6,452 nucleotides of DNA, taken from positions 1 through 6,452 of the forward strand of contig JASBZJ010000108.1 in the NCBI GenBank assembly GCA_029983495.1, given 5' to 3'. The DNA comes from Porphyromonas sp. Lineage in GTDB: Bacteria; Bacteroidota; Bacteroidia; Bacteroidales; Porphyromonadaceae. A model generated the notes under the pieces. The model saw only the letters and a program-made list of their open reading frames with translations. It did not search any database and was not told where the DNA came from. Of this stretch, positions 1 to 6,452 are shown in pieces; position 1 is the stretch's first letter, and each line of letters begins with the position of its first letter. The translations under genes were made by a program, and so were the position numbers.

Positions 1-73
1 TGCGATAGCGTTCTTCGAGCATTACATCAGCAAAGCTCACTTCTTCGTTCGTTGATTTGGACTGTGTGCCCAT
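1..73 (-). CDS. N-terminal fragment of an unidentified protein, running off the left edge
   Basis: An ATG at 73-71 on the minus strand opens a frame that stays open to the window edge and gives 24 residues, beginning MGTQSKSTNEE and ending in VMLEERYR. The hydrophilic Ser/Thr/Glu start followed by an amphipathic helix-like stretch looks like a normal cytoplasmic N terminus. There is no signal peptide or membrane segment. Upstream of the ATG, on the minus strand, the DNA is A/T-rich with no Shine-Dalgarno sequence, as is usual in Bacteroidetes. I do not recognise the family from so few residues. The gene is divergent from the large gene at 422. The reading is supported only by the open frame and plausible composition, so an accidental frame cannot be excluded. 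Confidence 0.5.
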   Translation of the reverse strand, partial: MGTQSKSTNEEVSFADVMLEERYR

Positions 74-421
74 ATTTACTTCATTTTACTACTTCAAATA
101 TGCGAATAAATCCATTCATTGCCAAATAGATAACAACCTATAATGTGACTTGTTGCCCTGTAAAGGTCTCAATCTGGAATCGATTTTTCAGTACTCTCTA
201 AAAATGACATCAGATTAATTGAAAGAAAATGACTCTTTTTAATGTGTGAGGAACTTTTTGTTGAATTCATTACCTTTGTTGAGGTTAGTGCTAAATTGTT
301 CTATTGTTGAACATCAGTAATGAACACCATGTAAAGTTGTTTCGTCACTAGCCAACAAGGCATTTGCCGTATTAATAATTAATAGAGTAAGAACAAAAGA
401 CTAGTATTAGAAAAGAGAACT
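74..421. other. divergent intergenic spacer
   Basis: About 350 bases between two divergently read genes. The stretch is AT-rich with stops in all frames and no plausible gene. It must hold the promoters for both directions. I see one sequence matching the Bacteroidetes -7 element on the plus strand (listed separately) and none matching it on the minus strand. A weak 5-bp hairpin (TGTTC at 297-301, GAACA at 309-313) lies in the presumed leader of the rightward gene. A four-codon ATG-to-stop frame starts at 320, which is probably chance. I see no tRNA, riboswitch or repeat array. Confidence 0.6.
271..278 (+). promoter_or_regulatory. possible -7 element for the carboxyltransferase-like gene
   Basis: TACCTTTG matches the Bacteroidetes TAnnTTTG -7 consensus exactly and is the only such match I found on the plus strand of this spacer. 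No convincing TTTG or TTG -33 element lies 17-20 bases upstream; the nearest TTTTTG (255-260) is too close. If used, it would give a leader of about 135 bases. This is a weak candidate. Confidence 0.25.
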
Positions 422-2281
422 ATGGCGCAGAAAAAAAAGATAGCCTTTAGCCTCAAGTACCGAGATATGTGGCAGTCCTCTGGCAAGTTTCAGCCAACGG
501 CAAAAGAACTTGCCGAAGTAGCTCCACTTATCATTGAAATGGGGTGTTTTAGCCGTGTTGAAACTAATGGAGGTGCATTTGAGCAAGTCCAACTAATGGC
601 GGGGAATAACCCTAACGAAGCTGTTCGTGCCTTTACAAAACCCTTTAACCAAGCTGGAATAAAAACACACCTTTTGGACAGAGCTTTGAACGGGCTTCGC
701 ATGTACCCTGTTCCAAAGGACGTTCGCCAACTCTTCTATAAAGTAAAGCATGCACAAGGGGTTGATATAACACGTATATTTGATGGGCTAAATGATCCAC
801 GTAACATAATACCATCGATTCAGTATGCCCATGATGCAGGCATGACAGCTCAGGCTACTCTTTGTATAACCTATTCTCCCGTTCATACAGTTGAGTATTA
901 CTCCAAGCTTGCTGATGAATTAATCGAGGCTGGGGCTGACGAAATTTGCTTGAAAGATATGGCAGGAATTGGTCGCCCCCACTTCCTAGGTTTATTGGTG
1001 AGGGATATAAAAGCAAAGCATCCAAATATTACCATTGAGTACCATAGCCATACTGGCCCAGGTTTTGCAGTAGCTTCAATTTTGGAAGTATGTAAAGCTG
1101 GATGCGATATAATAGATGTCGGTATGGAGCCTTTATCGTGGGGAAAACGGCATGCTGATGTTATCACTATTCAAGAAATGTTGCTCGATGCTGGTTTTGA
1201 CGTTCCGACTATAAATATGAACGCTTATATGGCGGTTCGTTCGAAAACGCAGGAGTTTATTGATAATTGGCTTGGCTATTTTATTAATGAGCAAAACAAG
1301 GAGCTTTCGTCGTTGCTAATTGGTTGTGGTTTACCTGGAGGTATGATGGGCTCAATGATGGCAGACTTGGCAGGTGTTCACTCGGGAATTAATATGTATC
1401 TCCGTAATAAGGGGGAACAGGAACTGTCGATTGATGATTTGCTGGTAAAGCTTTTTGATGAAGTTGCATATGTTTGGCCACGTGTAGGTTATCCACCATT
1501 AGTAACACCCTTTAGTCAGTATGTGAAAAATATTGCCCTTATGAATGTGTATAACATTATTACGGGTAAGGGTCGTTGGCAAGCAATCGACCAAAATACT
1601 TGGAATATGATTTTAGGTAAAGCGGGGCGATTACCAGGGAAACTTGACAAGGAAATTGTTTCTTTGGCGAAAGAAAAAGGGTTTGAATTTAGCGATGCCG
1701 ATCCTCAGCAGTTTTACCCTGATTCTTTGGAAGAATATCGCAAGGAAATGGACGATAATGGTTGGGATTACGGTAAGGATGATGAGGAATTGTTTGAACT
1801 TGCCATGCACGATCGCCAGTACCGCGACTATAGGAGTGGCGTAGCAAAACAACGCTTTGAAGATGATTTATCGAAAGCCAGAGCAGAACGGTTAGCTAAA
1901 AAAGGCTTTGATGAGTCCGAAATCAAAAAAGCAATGCGAAGTGGAAGTATTGCATTAGAAGCCCCTGAACGCGGTATTCTACTGTGGGAAGTGGATCCTG
2001 TAGCTGGTAGCAAAAGCTTATCGGTTGGTACTGAAGTGGCAACAGGGCAACCCCTTGGTTTTGTTCAGAACCAATTTGGTCAACTAACGGAGGTTAATAG
2101 CCTTACTACTGGTAAAGTTACCGAAGTTACAGTTCCTCAGGGGGCGGTTGTTAGCAAGGGAGATGCTATTGCTTACATTAAACCTTACGAAAAGGAGGTG
2201 CTGTGGCCGGAGTACGAATCACCTTTGGTTAAACTTGAAAAAGAGAAAACAGTTAGGAAGCGTATTACTCGAAAAAAGTAA
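422..2281 (+). CDS. oxaloacetate decarboxylase alpha / pyruvate carboxylase subunit B-like protein with a lysine-less biotinyl-like domain
   Basis: Family members transfer a carboxyl group between biotin and oxaloacetate, pyruvate or related acids in the cytoplasm. Residues 1 to about 300 form the HMG-CoA lyase-like TIM barrel: RDMWQS (14-19), NGGAFE (49-54), RIFDGLND (118-125), CLKDMAG with candidate carbamylated Lys178, and YHSHTG with candidate metal ligands His208 and His210. Residues about 300-480 match the conserved carboxylase (PYC_OADA) domain, including GGMMGSM and AMHDRQYRDY. A charged helical linker (about 480-510) leads to a complete biotinyl/lipoyl-like barrel (about 511-590). 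Its AMKM position reads QFGQ (551-554), so the biotinylated Lys is absent. The Thr of the usual SGGTSQP motif aligns with Lys242 (SWGKRH). The C-terminal tail is basic. The start is bounded by an in-frame TAG at 383-385. A terminator follows. The family assignment is secure; the reaction is not, so I give no symbol. A non-biotin enzyme or a subunit working with a separate carrier is possible. Confidence 0.9.
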   Translation: MAQKKKIAFSLKYRDMWQSSGKFQPTAKELAEVAPLIIEMGCFSRVETNGGAFEQVQLMAGNNPNEAVRAFTKPFNQAGIKTHLLDRALNGLRMYPVPKDVRQLFYKVKHAQGVDITRIFDGLNDPRNIIPSIQYAHDAGMTAQATLCITYSPVHTVEYYSKLADELIEAGADEICLKDMAGIGRPHFLGLLVRDIKAKHPNITIEYHSHTGPGFAVASILEVCKAGCDIIDVGMEPLSWGKRHADVITIQEMLLDAGFDVPTINMNAYMAVRSKTQEFIDNWLGYFINEQNKELSSLLIGCGLPGGMMGSMMADLAGVHSGINMYLRNKGEQELSIDDLLVKLFDEVAYVWPRVGYPPLVTPFSQYVKNIALMNVYNIITGKGRWQAIDQNTWNMILGKAGRLPGKLDKEIVSLAKEKGFEFSDADPQQFYPDSLEEYRKEMDDNGWDYGKDDEELFELAMHDRQYRDYRSGVAKQRFEDDLSKARAERLAKKGFDESEIKKAMRSGSIALEAPERGILLWEVDPVAGSKSLSVGTEVATGQPLGFVQNQFGQLTEVNSLTTGKVTEVTVPQGAVVSKGDAIAYIKPYEKEVLWPEYESPLVKLEKEKTVRKRITRKK

Positions 2282-2322
2282 TGTTGCAGGAGAATTACTG
2301 AATATTCGTTTAAAAAAAACGT

Positions 2323-2367
2323 ACGGAGGTGTTAATTCGCTGATGGATTTTACACCTCCGTGTTTTT
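2323..2367 (+). terminator. intrinsic terminator after the carboxyltransferase-like gene
   Basis: A perfect 10-bp stem, ACGGAGGTGT (2323-2332) with ACACCTCCGT (2352-2361), encloses a 19-base loop and is followed by GTTTTT (2362-2367). The stem starts 41 bases past the stop codon. A run of eight A at 2312-2319 on the left side means it could also work for leftward transcription. It separates the upstream gene from the suf genes. Confidence 0.85.
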
Positions 2368-2410
2368 ATGTCTTTTCTCGTTGTTATATACAAAATCTTT
2401 TAAGGTATCA

Positions 2411-2440
2411 TTTGTTTCTCTGTTATATGTACTAACTTTG
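2411..2440 (+). promoter_or_regulatory. Bacteroidetes-type promoter for sufBCD
   Basis: TTTG at 2411-2414 and TAACTTTG at 2433-2440 match the Bacteroidetes -33 and -7 (TAnnTTTG) elements. They are separated by 18 bases, within the usual range for this group's primary sigma factor. Transcription would start around 2445-2449, leaving a leader of about 140 bases before sufB. The promoter sits after the preceding gene's terminator, so the suf genes have their own start. This is a sequence match only. Confidence 0.7.
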
Positions 2441-2586
2441 CAACGAGTAAAGAATGCTACCTTAGCCGAAGTAGCTTGATAATAGTTATAGCGAAGTAAC
2501 AACAGGCAGCGAGTAGTGGGAAATTTAATGTTGTCTACAGAACAAAAAAGCCCCTATTTACTTGTGATACGATTGCATTATAGGTT
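2441..2586 (+). promoter_or_regulatory. structured 5' leader of sufB
   Basis: About 140 bases of probable untranslated leader. Two hairpins lie near its start. The first pairs GCTAC-TT with AAGTAGC (2456-2475, one bulged C at 2461, five-base loop). The second is a short GTTA/TAAC stem (2485-2500) over an eight-base loop. Just before the start codon, CCTAT (2553-2557) could pair with ATAGG (2580-2584) and partly cover the translation start; this is only 5 bp and weak. There is no Shine-Dalgarno sequence, and an in-frame TAG at 2581-2583 prevents an earlier sufB start. I recognise no known riboswitch. Confidence 0.45.
2444..2515 (+). repeat. four CGA(A)GTA boxes in the sufB leader
   Basis: CGAGTA at 2444-2449, CGAAGTA at 2467-2473, CGAAGTA at 2492-2498 and CGAGTA at 2510-2515 recur at steps of 23, 25 and 18 bases. 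The two middle units are longer copies of each other: TAGCCGAAGTAGC (2463-2475) and TAGCGAAGTAAC (2489-2500). They overlap the hairpins. They could be binding sites for a regulator, RNA structure elements, or chance similarity. Confidence 0.4.
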
Positions 2587-4062
2587 ATGGACATTGAAAA
2601 GAATAAGATAGTGGCACCCGAAAACAATCAACAAGAAGAACTACTTAAAGATGTTACTGAGGGTGATTATAAATATGGTTTTGTAACAAACATAGATACC
2701 GATACTATAGCCAAAGGTCTATCGGAAGATACTATAAGAATGATATCGGGTAAAAAGGATGAACCCGAATGGTTGCTTGAGTTCCGCCTTAAGGCATATC
2801 GAAAATGGCTCACGATGAAACAGCCTGAGTGGGCGCATCTATACTTTCCGCCTATCGATTACGATGATATTGTTTATTATGCGGCTCCAAAACTTAATTC
2901 AGGAGAAAAGAAAGAAATTGATCCCGAGCTTATGAAAACTTTTGATAAGCTTGGTATACCTCTTCACGAACGTGAGATTCTTGCAGGTACTGCTGTAGAT
3001 GCCGTAATGGATAGTGTTTCAGTAAAAACTACGTTTAGTGAAAAGTTATCTGAGCTTGGAATTATTTTCTGTTCATTTAGTGAAGCTGTAAAAAATCACC
3101 CCGATTTGGTAAAGAAATATATGGGGTCGGTAGTTCCTTTTACCGATAACTATTTTGCTGCACTTAACTCGGCTGTTTTTAGTGATGGTTCGTTTGTATA
3201 TATCCCCAATGGGGTGCGTTGCCCTATGGAGCTTTCAACTTATTTCCGCATTAATGCAAGGAATACAGGTCAATTCGAACGTACTTTAATTGTTGCTGAA
3301 GAAGGAGCCTACGTAAGTTATTTGGAAGGTTGTACGGCTCCCATGCGCGACGAAAATCAACTACATGCTGCCATTGTGGAAATTATAGTTGAAAAGAATG
3401 CTGAGGTAAAGTACTCAACAGTGCAGAATTGGTACCCAGGAGACAAGAATGGGGTGGGAGGTATTTATAATTTCGTTACGAAACGAGGTATTTGTCGTGG
3501 CGATAATGCAAAGTTATCGTGGACACAAGTCGAAACAGGCTCATCGCACACTTGGAAGTACCCTAGTTGCATTCTTAAAGGTGATAACAGCGTTGGCGAG
3601 TTTTATTCTGTAGCTGTAACATCCAATTATCAGCAAGCCGATACTGGAACGAAAATGATACATTTGGGGAAGAATACCCGTAGTACAATTGTTTCGAAAG
3701 GCATAAGTGCTGGCAGTAGCCAAAACAGCTTTAGAGGTTTGGTTTCGATTGGAAAAAATGCTCACAATGCCCGCAATCACTCACAATGCGATAGTTTGTT
3801 GCTAACCAATCATTGCGGAGCGCACACTTACCCATATGCCGAAGTAAGTAACGATACTGCAATTATAGAACACGAGGCTACCACGAGTAAAATTAGCGAG
3901 GATTTACTTTTTTACTGCAATCAGCGTGGAATTCCAATGGAAGAAGCAACAGCTCTTGTGGTGAATGGATATGCTCGCGAAGTGATGCAAAAACTACCAA
4001 TGGAGTTTGCTGTAGAGGCTCAAAAATTACTTAGTGTATCGCTCGAGGGGTCGGTTGGTTAA
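2587..4062 (+). CDS. sufB: Fe-S cluster assembly scaffold protein SufB
   Basis: SufB is the scaffold subunit of the cytoplasmic SufBC2D complex, on which Fe-S clusters are built from sulfur delivered by SufS with SufE or SufU. The 491-residue length is close to the 495 of E. coli. The N-terminal helical part has the family motif [14 protein letters not shown] (about 58-71). The long beta-helix core contains FRIN (Arg221, Asn223) and EGCTAP with Cys249, matching the sulfur-accepting Cys254 of E. coli. It also holds SQCD with Cys401 (E. coli Cys405) and EHEATTS with Glu428-His429-Glu430 (E. coli 432-434). The family ending (SLEGSVG) is intact. The first cysteine is Cys162, so the N-terminal cysteine cluster found in some SufB proteins is absent. 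The start is fixed by an in-frame TAG six bases upstream. It is first in a sufB-sufC-sufD run, behind its own promoter and leader. Confidence 0.98.
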   Translation: MDIEKNKIVAPENNQQEELLKDVTEGDYKYGFVTNIDTDTIAKGLSEDTIRMISGKKDEPEWLLEFRLKAYRKWLTMKQPEWAHLYFPPIDYDDIVYYAAPKLNSGEKKEIDPELMKTFDKLGIPLHEREILAGTAVDAVMDSVSVKTTFSEKLSELGIIFCSFSEAVKNHPDLVKKYMGSVVPFTDNYFAALNSAVFSDGSFVYIPNGVRCPMELSTYFRINARNTGQFERTLIVAEEGAYVSYLEGCTAPMRDENQLHAAIVEIIVEKNAEVKYSTVQNWYPGDKNGVGGIYNFVTKRGICRGDNAKLSWTQVETGSSHTWKYPSCILKGDNSVGEFYSVAVTSNYQQADTGTKMIHLGKNTRSTIVSKGISAGSSQNSFRGLVSIGKNAHNARNHSQCDSLLLTNHCGAHTYPYAEVSNDTAIIEHEATTSKISEDLLFYCNQRGIPMEEATALVVNGYAREVMQKLPMEFAVEAQKLLSVSLEGSVG

Positions 4063-4140
4063 CATTCAAAAAACTACGTGCTTCGTTAAAACGCAGTCGT
4101 ATTATCTATAACGCTCATTACCAATATCAATATATATATT

Positions 4141-4911
4141 ATGAGTAAAAAGCTCATCGAAATAAAAAACTTACATGCGGTTGTAACTAGTAACCCCGAA
4201 AAAGAAATTCTAAAGGGTATTAACCTTTCGATAAACGAGGGGGAAATACATGCCATAATGGGACCTAATGGAAGTGGAAAAAGTACACTTTCGGGGGTGC
4301 TTTGTGGTAACCCCAACTTTACAGTAACTGAAGGTGAAGTTACCTACAAAGGAACTTCGCTTTTAGAACTCGAACCAGAGGAACGTGCTCACTTGGGTAT
4401 ATTTCTTAGTTTTCAATATCCTATGGAAATTCCAGGTGTTAGTATGCCTATATTTATGCGCACTGCACTTAACGAAATGCGAAAAGCAAAAGGAATGAAC
4501 CCCATTGGTGCTGCCGATTTTTTGAAGCTTATGGACGAGAAACGGAAACTCGTTCAAATCGATAAACGTCTTACTTCGCGTTCTGTAAATGAAGGCTTTT
4601 CGGGTGGTGAAAAGAAAAAAAACGAAATATTTCAAATGGCAATGCTCGACCCCACATTGGCTATTCTTGATGAAACCGATAGTGGACTCGATATTGATGC
4701 TTTGCGAGCAGTTGCCGATGGTGTAAATAAGCTATATACTCCCGAAAAAGCGTTTGTTGTTATAACTCATTATCAGCGTTTACTTGATTACATTAAACCT
4801 CAATTTGTCCATATCCTTTACCAAGGAACAATCGTTGAAAGTGGTGATGCCTCTCTTGCCCTACGACTCGAAAGCGAAGGATACAAATGGTTAACTGAAC
4901 CTCAACAATAA
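4141..4911 (+). CDS. sufC: Fe-S cluster assembly ATPase SufC
   Basis: SufC is the soluble ABC-type ATPase of the SufBC2D complex; its ATP-driven dimerisation reshapes the SufB-SufD interface during cluster assembly. The 256 residues form one ABC nucleotide-binding domain. They show Walker A GPNGSGKST (41-49, Lys47), Q-loop Gln92 (SFQYP) and the SufC-type signature FSGGEKKK (153-160). They also show Walker B LAILDE (173-178, Asp177 and Glu178), D-loop SGLD (181-184) and switch His210 (VITHYQRLL). No membrane segment is present, which fits a cytoplasmic ATPase rather than a transporter. The gene follows sufB after a 78-base AT-rich spacer with no terminator and no clear promoter match. Co-transcription is therefore likely. 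The start has no Shine-Dalgarno sequence and sits directly after an alternating AT run. Confidence 0.98.
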   Translation: MSKKLIEIKNLHAVVTSNPEKEILKGINLSINEGEIHAIMGPNGSGKSTLSGVLCGNPNFTVTEGEVTYKGTSLLELEPEERAHLGIFLSFQYPMEIPGVSMPIFMRTALNEMRKAKGMNPIGAADFLKLMDEKRKLVQIDKRLTSRSVNEGFSGGEKKKNEIFQMAMLDPTLAILDETDSGLDIDALRAVADGVNKLYTPEKAFVVITHYQRLLDYIKPQFVHILYQGTIVESGDASLALRLESEGYKWLTEPQQ

Positions 4912-4920
4912 CTTAATACA

Positions 4921-6273
4921 ATGGCAATGGAGCAAAATAATGTTGATGCTCTTTTAGCTTCTTATCGAGCTAATAAAGGCTATTTTTTCAAAGGTCATCC
5001 TGGTTTTATTCTTAGTAATAAGAAAAGTGCAGAGGAATGCCTTATTCGTTATGGATTGCCAACAAAAAAGTTGGAGGATTATAAACGAAGCGATATTAAC
5101 GCCCTCTTTAATCGTCCATTCCATTTTACGAATGAACTACCTGAAAACTGTTGCAAAAATGATGTTTTAACGCCTCAATTCTTTAGTGAGTATGTTATAA
5201 ATAATCTGCAAACACTTCGGGCTGTTATAATGAACGATAAGTTTGTAGGTTGCGACACAGAGCCTTCTACTATTTTTCCCAATGGCGTATTTGTTGGTTC
5301 TTTACCCAATTTCTTGTTGCAGTACCCTCAAAAGGAAGCTCATGTAAAGCAGATATTCGGTCGTTATGCTGAAAATGACATCGATGGCTTGGTGGCTATG
5401 AATAGTCTTTTTTTTCGCGATGTTTTTGTTTTCTACGTCCCTAAAGGGGTTAGAATACAGCATCCACTGCTTATTATCCAGGCCATGAAAGCCCCATTCG
5501 ATATTTTTGTGGCTACACGCTTCCTTTTTATACTCGAGGATGATGCTGAAGCTAATATTATCTTAACTGATCACAGTGGGTGTGATTCAACTTTTGTGTC
5601 GAATCGTGTAATTGAAGTGGCTGTTGAAAAGCGAGCTAAATTAGGATTATATGATATAGAACGCTCGAAAGGAAACAACGAAAAGCTTTCAACAATTGTT
5701 TTACGCCAGCAGGAGGATAGCCATGTTACCATGGGTGAATATACTTTGGGGAATGGCTTTACTAGGAACAATTACCGAAGCCGTTTTATGGGCGAGCGAG
5801 CAGAGCTTATTCTTAATGGACTGGTTTTAGGTCATAAAGATTGCCATATTGATAATTTTACTCGGGTGGAGCATGTTGTTTCAGAATGCCATACTGATGA
5901 ACTTTTTAAGTACCTACTTATGGATAATGCAGTAGGCTCGTTTACGGGTAGAATTTTTATTGCTCAAGGGGCGCAGAAAACCACAGCGTACCAGCAAGAT
6001 CGAAACTTGTTATTATCACCAGAAGCCCGTGCCTATGCTAAACCTTTCCTAGAAATATATGCTGATGATGTGCATTGTTCACATGGAATGACAACAGGTC
6101 AATTAAATGAGGATGCACTATTCTATATGCAACAACGAGGTATTCCTGAAGATGAAGCCAGGATAATGTTAAGTATAGCATTTGCTGTTGAGGTTATTGA
6201 ACGCATTCAAATACCTGAACTTCGAGAAGCTGTGCGTACAATAGTTGAAAACGATTTTTATAAAAAACAGTAA
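4921..6273 (+). CDS. sufD: Fe-S cluster assembly protein SufD
   Basis: SufD is a SufB paralogue that pairs with SufB through its beta-helix and binds one SufC; it is needed for iron acquisition and cluster formation. The 450-residue protein is slightly longer than the 423 of E. coli. The N-terminal part carries the family motif GLPTKKLEDYKRSDI (about 45-59), then the beta-helix core. The C-terminal part has DDVHCSHG with Cys386 and His388, matching the cluster-related Cys358 and His360 of E. coli SufD. ALFYMQQRGIPEDEAR follows and resembles the matching SufB segment. The gene starts 9 bases after the sufC stop, so the two are surely co-transcribed. A second in-frame ATG two codons downstream (4927) is an equally possible start. 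Terminator-like hairpins follow directly, and no sufS follows in the window. Confidence 0.97.
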   Translation: MAMEQNNVDALLASYRANKGYFFKGHPGFILSNKKSAEECLIRYGLPTKKLEDYKRSDINALFNRPFHFTNELPENCCKNDVLTPQFFSEYVINNLQTLRAVIMNDKFVGCDTEPSTIFPNGVFVGSLPNFLLQYPQKEAHVKQIFGRYAENDIDGLVAMNSLFFRDVFVFYVPKGVRIQHPLLIIQAMKAPFDIFVATRFLFILEDDAEANIILTDHSGCDSTFVSNRVIEVAVEKRAKLGLYDIERSKGNNEKLSTIVLRQQEDSHVTMGEYTLGNGFTRNNYRSRFMGERAELILNGLVLGHKDCHIDNFTRVEHVVSECHTDELFKYLLMDNAVGSFTGRIFIAQGAQKTTAYQQDRNLLLSPEARAYAKPFLEIYADDVHCSHGMTTGQLNEDALFYMQQRGIPEDEARIMLSIAFAVEVIERIQIPELREAVRTIVENDFYKKQ

Positions 6274-6283
6274 CTCTTCGATA

Positions 6284-6311
6284 AAGGTTACTTGCTTTTT
6301 GAAGCAACCTT
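6284..6311 (+). other. hairpin just after sufD
   Basis: AAGG (6284-6287) plus TTGCTT (6292-6297) pair with AAGCAA (6302-6307) plus CCTT (6308-6311). The loop is four bases (TTTG) and four bases (6288-6291) bulge out on the left arm. It begins 11 bases after the sufD stop and has no T-run after it. It more likely protects the mRNA 3' end than terminates transcription by itself. Confidence 0.5.
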
Positions 6312-6321
6312 ACAGATAAAT

Positions 6322-6356
6322 AAGGGACGGATTATTTTTGTTCGCCCCTTTTATTT
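6322..6356 (+). terminator. intrinsic terminator of the sufBCD unit
   Basis: AAGGGACGGA (6322-6331) pairs with TTCGCCCCTT (6341-6350) as a 10-bp stem with one A-C mismatch and one G-T pair, over a nine-base loop. It runs into TTTTATTTT. Together with the hairpin before it, this ends the sufBCD transcript about 80 bases after the sufD stop. Confidence 0.8.
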
Positions 6357-6413
6357 TGTTTCTATAGTTTGGTGCATTCAGAGACCTTTGAAAAATAAGA
6401 AGTATAAGTTTAA

Positions 6414-6448
6414 CCCCTCTAATTAGGGGCTATAGTAGATTAAATTTG
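6414..6448 (+). promoter_or_regulatory. possible promoter with overlapping palindrome for a gene beyond the right edge
   Basis: TAAATTTG (6441-6448) matches the Bacteroidetes -7 consensus. The place where a -33 element would lie is occupied by an inverted repeat, CCCCT (6414-6418) and AGGGG (6425-6429), around six bases. No TTTG -33 match is present. The pair could be a regulated promoter whose transcript starts outside the window. The rest of the stretch from 6357 to the end shows no gene. Confidence 0.3.
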
Positions 6449-6452
6449 TTGG

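Noticed and set aside
320..334. Four-codon ATG-to-stop frame upstream of the carboxyltransferase-like gene (possible upstream leader peptide)
   Set aside because: It is too short, has no ribosome-binding or regulatory codon pattern, and such frames are common by chance in AT-rich spacers.
512..523. GCCGAAGTAGCT shared with the sufB leader (2465-2476), and GCCGAAGTA again inside sufB (3839-3847)
   Set aside because: These copies lie in coding sequence as ordinary Ala-Glu-Val codons. About one shared 12-mer is expected by chance in a window this size, so they are not extra regulatory boxes.
2148..2435. Open frame overlapping the end of the carboxyltransferase-like gene and running through the terminator
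   Set aside because: It is out of frame with a well-supported gene, crosses the hairpin terminator and the -33 box of the suf promoter, and its translation resembles nothing known.
4063..4140. Possible separate promoter for sufC in the 78-base sufB-sufC gap
   Set aside because: No TAnnTTTG or TTTG pair and no terminator are present. The TATATATAT run before the ATG is better read as an unstructured AT-rich start region.
4141..4911. SufC as a membrane ABC transporter ATPase
   Set aside because: The SufC-type signature FSGGEKKK and the position between sufB and sufD identify it as the Suf ATPase. No permease is nearby.

Overview
The window is AT-rich bacterial DNA that reads as Bacteroidota (Bacteroidetes). 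Shine-Dalgarno sequences are absent before the starts. One promoter matches the Bacteroidetes pattern (TTTG near -33 and TAnnTTTG near -7). The SufB, SufC and SufD proteins and the first large protein also have a Bacteroidetes-like character. I cannot name a genus. No mobile element, CRISPR array, tRNA or rRNA is visible.

Layout. Bases 1-73 hold the first 24 codons of an unidentified minus-strand gene. A non-coding divergent spacer of about 350 bases follows. Bases 422-2281 encode a 619-residue relative of the oxaloacetate decarboxylase alpha chain / pyruvate carboxylase subunit B, and a GC-rich hairpin terminator closes it at about 2323-2367. A canonical Bacteroidetes promoter (2411-2440) and a structured leader of about 140 bases then precede sufB (2587-4062), sufC (4141-4911) and sufD (4921-6273). 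Two hairpins follow sufD, the second being a good intrinsic terminator. The right edge carries a small palindrome and a possible promoter for a gene outside the window.

How the genes work together. SufB, SufC and SufD form the SufBC2D scaffold complex, which builds Fe-S clusters with ATP hydrolysis by SufC. The key residues are all present: the SufB sulfur-entry Cys249 and cluster-site Cys401/Glu430, the SufC Walker motifs, and SufD Cys386/His388. The cysteine desulfurase (SufS) and sulfur carrier (SufE or SufU) are not in the window, and the terminator after sufD means they must come from another transcription unit. The upstream carboxyltransferase-like gene is separated by a terminator and is probably functionally unrelated.

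The most unusual item is that first large protein. It keeps the metal-binding TIM-barrel residues of biotin-dependent carboxyltransferases and a complete C-terminal biotinyl/lipoyl-like domain. However, the biotin-accepting lysine is missing (Gly at the aligned position), and the catalytic Thr of the carboxyltransferase site aligns with Lys. It therefore looks like a divergent, possibly biotin-independent, member of the family. The second item is the sufB leader, with recurring CGA(A)GTA boxes and hairpins that could carry regulation.
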